9,762 nt of DNA. It comes from Microcaldota archaeon (GTDB lineage Archaea > Micrarchaeota > Micrarchaeia > Micrarchaeales > Micrarchaeaceae). Each line of letters starts with the position of its first letter. The first letter of the stretch is position 1. Below are positions 7,059-9,762 of this stretch, in pieces. Position numbers and translations under genes: made by a program. The DNA lies in assembly GCA_021828345.1 (NCBI GenBank), contig JAJZJI010000038.1, forward strand, positions 1-9,762, read 5' to 3'. A model generated the notes under the pieces. That model saw only the letters and a program-made list of their open reading frames with translations, searched no databases and was not told the DNA's origin.

Positions 7059-8888
7059 ATGGAGTATTTGTTTAGGTTTGATAGACCTAGAAAGCACCAA
7101 GAGCAGATGATGGGCGATATTTATGCAGCGTTGCAAGATAAGCGCAGTATAATAATAAATGCGCCAACAGGCATAGGAAAAACAGATGCCTCACTTGGGG
7201 CTGCGCTCACCATTGCCATGGAAAAGAATCTTGATATCTTATTTCTTACGCCTAAGATATCGCAGCATAAAATAGTAGTTGATGCACTCCAAGGAATTAG
7301 AAAAAAATTTGGAGTTGACGTTAATTTTGTAGACCTTGTTGGAAAACAAAACCTTTGTGTCAATGAGAATTTCAATTCATTACCAAAAGAGCTATTCTAC
7401 ACCGCATGCAATAGAGCGATTAAGAATGGAAAATGCCAATTTTATAAGAACGTAAAGGACAATGAAAATATACCAGAGCATATTTTAGATAGCGTGCGTG
7501 AAGGGCATAATAGCCTATTTTATGCAAGCGCTGATGCAGGACTATGTGCATATGAAATCGCAACAAAGGCTGCTAAAACGGCAAATGTGATAATAGCAGA
7601 TTATGCACACATACTAAATCCTAGTATAAAGAGCGCATTTCTAAAAAAGATATCACACAACCTTGAGAGCACCATAGTCATATGGGACGAGGCGCATAAT
7701 ATAACCGAATTAGGTGCGTCATATATGAGTGATGCACTCACAATAAATGGCATTGCAAGGGCAAATGAAGAACTAAAGAGCATTGGAAGGAGCATGGATT
7801 TGGATTATCTTTCCTTTATGATCAATTCAATAGCAAAAGAATCGTTAAAGAGGACCAAAGAGGCATTTGTTAAAACTGATTGCTTATCAGAGCAGATAAA
7901 TGGTAGTATTGATAGTATAACAGAACAGCTTGATAAATACGCATTAGAGTATATAGAGAGCAGCAAAGCGAAGCGTTCTGCAATATTGCACGTTTCTAAC
8001 TTCCTAAAGAAATGGCCAAATGAGGATAGCTCCATAGTCAGAATAATATCAAATGCTAATGGGATCCCAAGATTATCTCTAACCTGCTTATACCCAGAGC
8101 GCGTAATAAGCGTACTTAAAGAGACATATGCAAACGTATTCATGAGCGCAACAATGACCCCACTTAGCATGTATGCCGAAATGTTTGACATTAAGGATAG
8201 CACGTATACAAGAAATTACCATAGCCCGTTTCCAAAATCCAATAGGATTGCAATAATAGATGATAAGATAACAACTGGTTATAAAAGTAGGTCTGATTTG
8301 CAATTTAAAAACATAGCAAATAACATTGAGAATATAAAAAAACACATACCCGGAAATGTTGCTGTTTTCTTTCCAAGTTTTTCCGTGTTGAAAAATGTAA
8401 ATAAATACATAAAAAATGATGTTATACTGCAGGAAAAAAATATGCGAAATGTTGAGCTTGAACGGCTTATTGGCCAGCTAAATCCTTCGGATAATAAAAT
8501 ATTATTAGGTGTTATGGGTGGCAGCTTAAGTGAGGGAATTGATTATAAGGATAATACACTAAAGGGAGTTATTGTTGTAGGATTGCCCCTTGCGGTGCCG
8601 ACGCTTGAGATAAAAGCAAGGATTGATTATCTAAATAAAAAATTTGATGGGAAGGGAGATGATTACGCGTATAGGGTGCCTGCAATAATGCGGGTCATAC
8701 AGGCTGCGGGTAGGGCAATACGCAATGAGAATGACAGAGCAGCGATTATATTTATGGACAATAGGTATAAGTGGAAATCATATAATTCTATGATAACGGA
8801 TATCTTTGATATAACAGAGGCTGAAAATTATAATGATGCCATAAAAGATTTCTGGGCGTATAACAAAATCAAGTATAATTATATTTAA
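7059..8888 (+). CDS. xpd: XPD/Rad3-family iron-sulphur DNA helicase
   Basis: The product has 609 residues, close to the usual archaeal XPD length. It is a superfamily 2, 5'-to-3' DNA helicase of the XPD/DinG group, linked in archaea to repair of bulky lesions and to DNA unwinding; the cellular role here is inferred. Visible motifs in order: Q-motif-like RPRKHQEQ (10-17), Walker A APTGIGKT (35-42), four cysteines C100, C117, C126 and C163 for the 4Fe-4S domain, ADYAHILNP (180-188), DEAH box (210-213), SATMTP (363-368), GGSLSEGIDY (487-496) and motif VI QAAGRAIR (548-555). All helicase motifs look intact. The start at ATG 7059 is supported by the TATA spacing and by the short distance to the Q-motif. 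It lies 71 bp after the previous gene with its own promoter and converges on the next gene with 3 bp between stops. DinG is the main alternative, but the Fe-S position and archaeal context favour XPD. Confidence 0.95.
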   Translation: MEYLFRFDRPRKHQEQMMGDIYAALQDKRSIIINAPTGIGKTDASLGAALTIAMEKNLDILFLTPKISQHKIVVDALQGIRKKFGVDVNFVDLVGKQNLCVNENFNSLPKELFYTACNRAIKNGKCQFYKNVKDNENIPEHILDSVREGHNSLFYASADAGLCAYEIATKAAKTANVIIADYAHILNPSIKSAFLKKISHNLESTIVIWDEAHNITELGASYMSDALTINGIARANEELKSIGRSMDLDYLSFMINSIAKESLKRTKEAFVKTDCLSEQINGSIDSITEQLDKYALEYIESSKAKRSAILHVSNFLKKWPNEDSSIVRIISNANGIPRLSLTCLYPERVISVLKETYANVFMSATMTPLSMYAEMFDIKDSTYTRNYHSPFPKSNRIAIIDDKITTGYKSRSDLQFKNIANNIENIKKHIPGNVAVFFPSFSVLKNVNKYIKNDVILQEKNMRNVELERLIGQLNPSDNKILLGVMGGSLSEGIDYKDNTLKGVIVVGLPLAVPTLEIKARIDYLNKKFDGKGDDYAYRVPAIMRVIQAAGRAIRNENDRAAIIFMDNRYKWKSYNSMITDIFDITEAENYNDAIKDFWAYNKIKYNYI

Positions 8889-8891
8889 TTA

Positions 8892-9182
8892 TTATTTTCT
8901 AATCATCTTTTCCAATGAAAATTTAATTTTTCTATTTTGCGCAGAATTGTTAAATTGTTCCAGATCTACATCAAATTCTTTTGCAATGCGCCCCATCTCT
9001 TCTAGTAGTATAACTTTTGAACCAGGATTCTCTTTTATATGCTCAAATATATATCTTATGGCACATTCTGGGCCGTTTGCTGATATAGCTATTATTCTTG
9101 CCGCATCAATTATATCTGACGCTTCTTCAGAGAGATATTTTCCTTTAAACGAATTAACTATGTCCTTTATTATGCTTGGCAT
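8892..9182 (-). CDS. Small helical protein of unknown function
   Basis: The product has 96 residues from ATG 9182 (MPSIIKDIV). The frame runs back to a TTG at 9209, but the TATA-like box at 9211-9220 would lie next to that TTG, so the ATG is preferred. The sequence is almost entirely amphipathic helix with one cysteine (C45) and a basic C-terminus (NRKIKFSLEKMIRK). No signal peptide or membrane segment is present, so it is probably cytoplasmic. The central part, ECAIRYIFEHIKENPGSK followed by LEEMGRIAKEFDVDLEQF, could be a helix-turn-helix or a protein-binding bundle; I do not recognise the family. Its stop is 3 bp from the XPD stop on the other strand, so the two mRNAs probably overlap at their 3' ends. 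Codon use matches its neighbours. Confidence 0.7.
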   Translation of the reverse strand: MPSIIKDIVNSFKGKYLSEEASDIIDAARIIAISANGPECAIRYIFEHIKENPGSKVILLEEMGRIAKEFDVDLEQFNNSAQNRKIKFSLEKMIRK

Positions 9183-9210
9183 ATGAATCAATAAGAATTT
9201 ATTAAACAAT

Positions 9211-9220
9211 AATATATAAG
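9211..9220 (-). promoter_or_regulatory. TATA-like box for the small helical protein gene
   Basis: The minus strand reads CTTATATATT, centred about 33 bp before ATG 9182, giving a leader of only a few bases. It lies in the 64-bp spacer after the DoxX-like gene, so the small gene may be transcribed on its own or by read-through. Confidence 0.45.
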
Positions 9221-9246
9221 TATGTCAACATTACATTAATTTAAGA

Positions 9247-9642
9247 TTAATCAAGCATAAGCGCAGCTGTTGCGATGGTTATTGCAACATCGCGTATAAA
9301 AATGTCAGTAAGTCCTGAAAGATAGAGAAGCGATAAGGATATTATTATCATCATAATTGTGCCAAACGCGGCAAACGCCTTTAATTTATATCCAACAATT
9401 ATTGCAAATCCTATTATTAATAAAAGAATGCCATGTATCAATATTATTATTGATATATCAACATTTGAAATATTTATTAGGTTTGGAAAAAATGGAGCCC
9501 AGTACGCCGGCGTGTATATTTCCCATGCGCCGAAGAGTATAAAAAGAAATGATATCGCAAAGCGCAGCATATTTCTTTGAGTTAATATTCTTTTATGGAT
9601 AGTAGTTACATTCTGATTTTTATATTTTATTGAATTTGGCAT
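9247..9642 (-). CDS. DoxX-like four-TM membrane protein
   Basis: The product has 131 residues from ATG 9642. Membrane segments lie at about 25-43, 62-86, 89-109 and 113-130. Landmarks fit DoxX-like proteins: RFAISFLFILFGAWEIYTPAYW in and after helix 1, IHGILLLIIGFAI in helix 2, and IRDVAI in helix 4. DoxX was named for a subunit of the Acidianus thiosulphate:quinone oxidoreductase, but most DoxX-like relatives have no proven function, so no reaction is assigned. The first 24 residues are polar and basic, longer than usual for the family. M25 (ATG 9570) is an alternative start that would begin directly at helix 1. AGGTTTGAT just before ATG 9642 is a weak Shine-Dalgarno match and supports the longer form. 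The gene follows the partial right-edge gene by 30 bp in the same direction, so the two may form an operon. Confidence 0.8.
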   Translation of the reverse strand: MPNSIKYKNQNVTTIHKRILTQRNMLRFAISFLFILFGAWEIYTPAYWAPFFPNLINISNVDISIIILIHGILLLIIGFAIIVGYKLKAFAAFGTIMMIIISLSLLYLSGLTDIFIRDVAITIATAALMLD

Positions 9643-9672
9643 TAATCAAACCTATTAATTTTAAATTCTAAA

Positions 9673-9762
9673 TTATTTTACGGCATTAGCTGCAATGCTA
9701 TTTGTTGTTTTAGTATTATTTGAAATAGCCGTGCTGTTAGTAATACGAATGTCATTTGAACT
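9673..9762 (-). CDS. C-terminal 29 codons of a Ser/Asn/Thr-rich protein (start outside window)
   Basis: On the minus strand the frame entering at 9762 reads SSNDIRITNSTAISNNTKTT and continues to VK and a TAA at 9675-9673. The Ser/Asn/Thr-rich composition and the sequons NST and NNT resemble the surface protein of this window, so a secreted or surface protein is likely. It would end 30 bp before the DoxX-like gene in the same direction. Two other readings are open over the same bases: a second minus frame, and a plus-strand ATG at 9695 giving a hydrophobic start MLFVVLVLFEIAVLL. The call is therefore tentative. Confidence 0.4.
   Translation of the reverse strand, partial: SSNDIRITNSTAISNNTKTTNSIAANAVK

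Noticed and set aside
7121..8345. Several minus-strand open frames of 64-132 codons across the helicase gene
   Set aside because: All are antisense to xpd, whose motifs run unbroken through the region.
9183..9209. TTG 9209 start for the small helical protein
   Set aside because: It is next to the TATA-like box, too close for transcription to include it; ATG 9182 is the first ATG in frame.
9695..9762. Plus-strand gene starting at ATG 9695 (hydrophobic N-terminus)
   Set aside because: No ribosome-binding site, and antisense of Asn/Ser/Thr-rich coding DNA tends to read as hydrophobic. The minus frame fits the operon spacing better, though the alternative is not excluded.

Overview
The window is A/T-rich DNA (roughly two thirds A+T by eye) and looks archaeal. 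It encodes an XPD/Rad3-type iron-sulphur DNA helicase. Several genes have TATA-like boxes about 25-35 bp before the start codon, and leaders are short or absent. Isoleucine is often ATA and arginine is mostly AGA/AGG. A very large secreted protein combines a YVTN-like beta-propeller with PYTYQWY-type Ig-like repeats. Such proteins are known from small-genome DPANN archaea (Micrarchaeota/Parvarchaeota-like) and Thermoplasmata relatives. That lineage is an inference; no rRNA or other taxonomic marker is present.

Layout. (1) 1-4642, minus: a giant surface protein gene, open for 1547 codons from a clear signal peptide to the left window edge. Its first half is beta-propeller-like and its second half holds eight Ig-like repeats of about 95 residues, some duplicated recently enough to keep a 108-bp identical DNA block. 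No complete ORF is called here because the stop lies outside the window; the whole stretch is one coding region and not a gap. (2) 4711-5658, minus: a four-pass membrane protein with a phospholipase D-like cytoplasmic domain that has lost the standard HKD motif. It lies 68 bp upstream of the surface gene in the same direction. (3) 5659-5820: a divergent promoter region with two TATA-like boxes around a 9-bp inverted repeat. (4) 5821-6987, plus: an unrecognised protein with one membrane segment and a probable beta-sandwich. (5) 7059-8888, plus: the XPD helicase, apparently with a leaderless promoter. (6) 8892-9182, minus: a small helical protein of unknown function, tail to tail with XPD. (7) 9247-9642, minus: a DoxX-like membrane protein. 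(8) 9673-9762, minus: the probable Ser/Asn/Thr-rich C-terminus of another protein cut by the right edge.

Genes 1-3 form a cell-envelope neighbourhood around one shared regulatory region. XPD is an independent housekeeping repair or transcription helicase. The best candidates for something undescribed are the pair of PLD-like membrane protein plus repeat-rich surface protein, and the divergent orphan that faces them. No CRISPR array, tRNA, rRNA, insertion sequence or integrase was seen.
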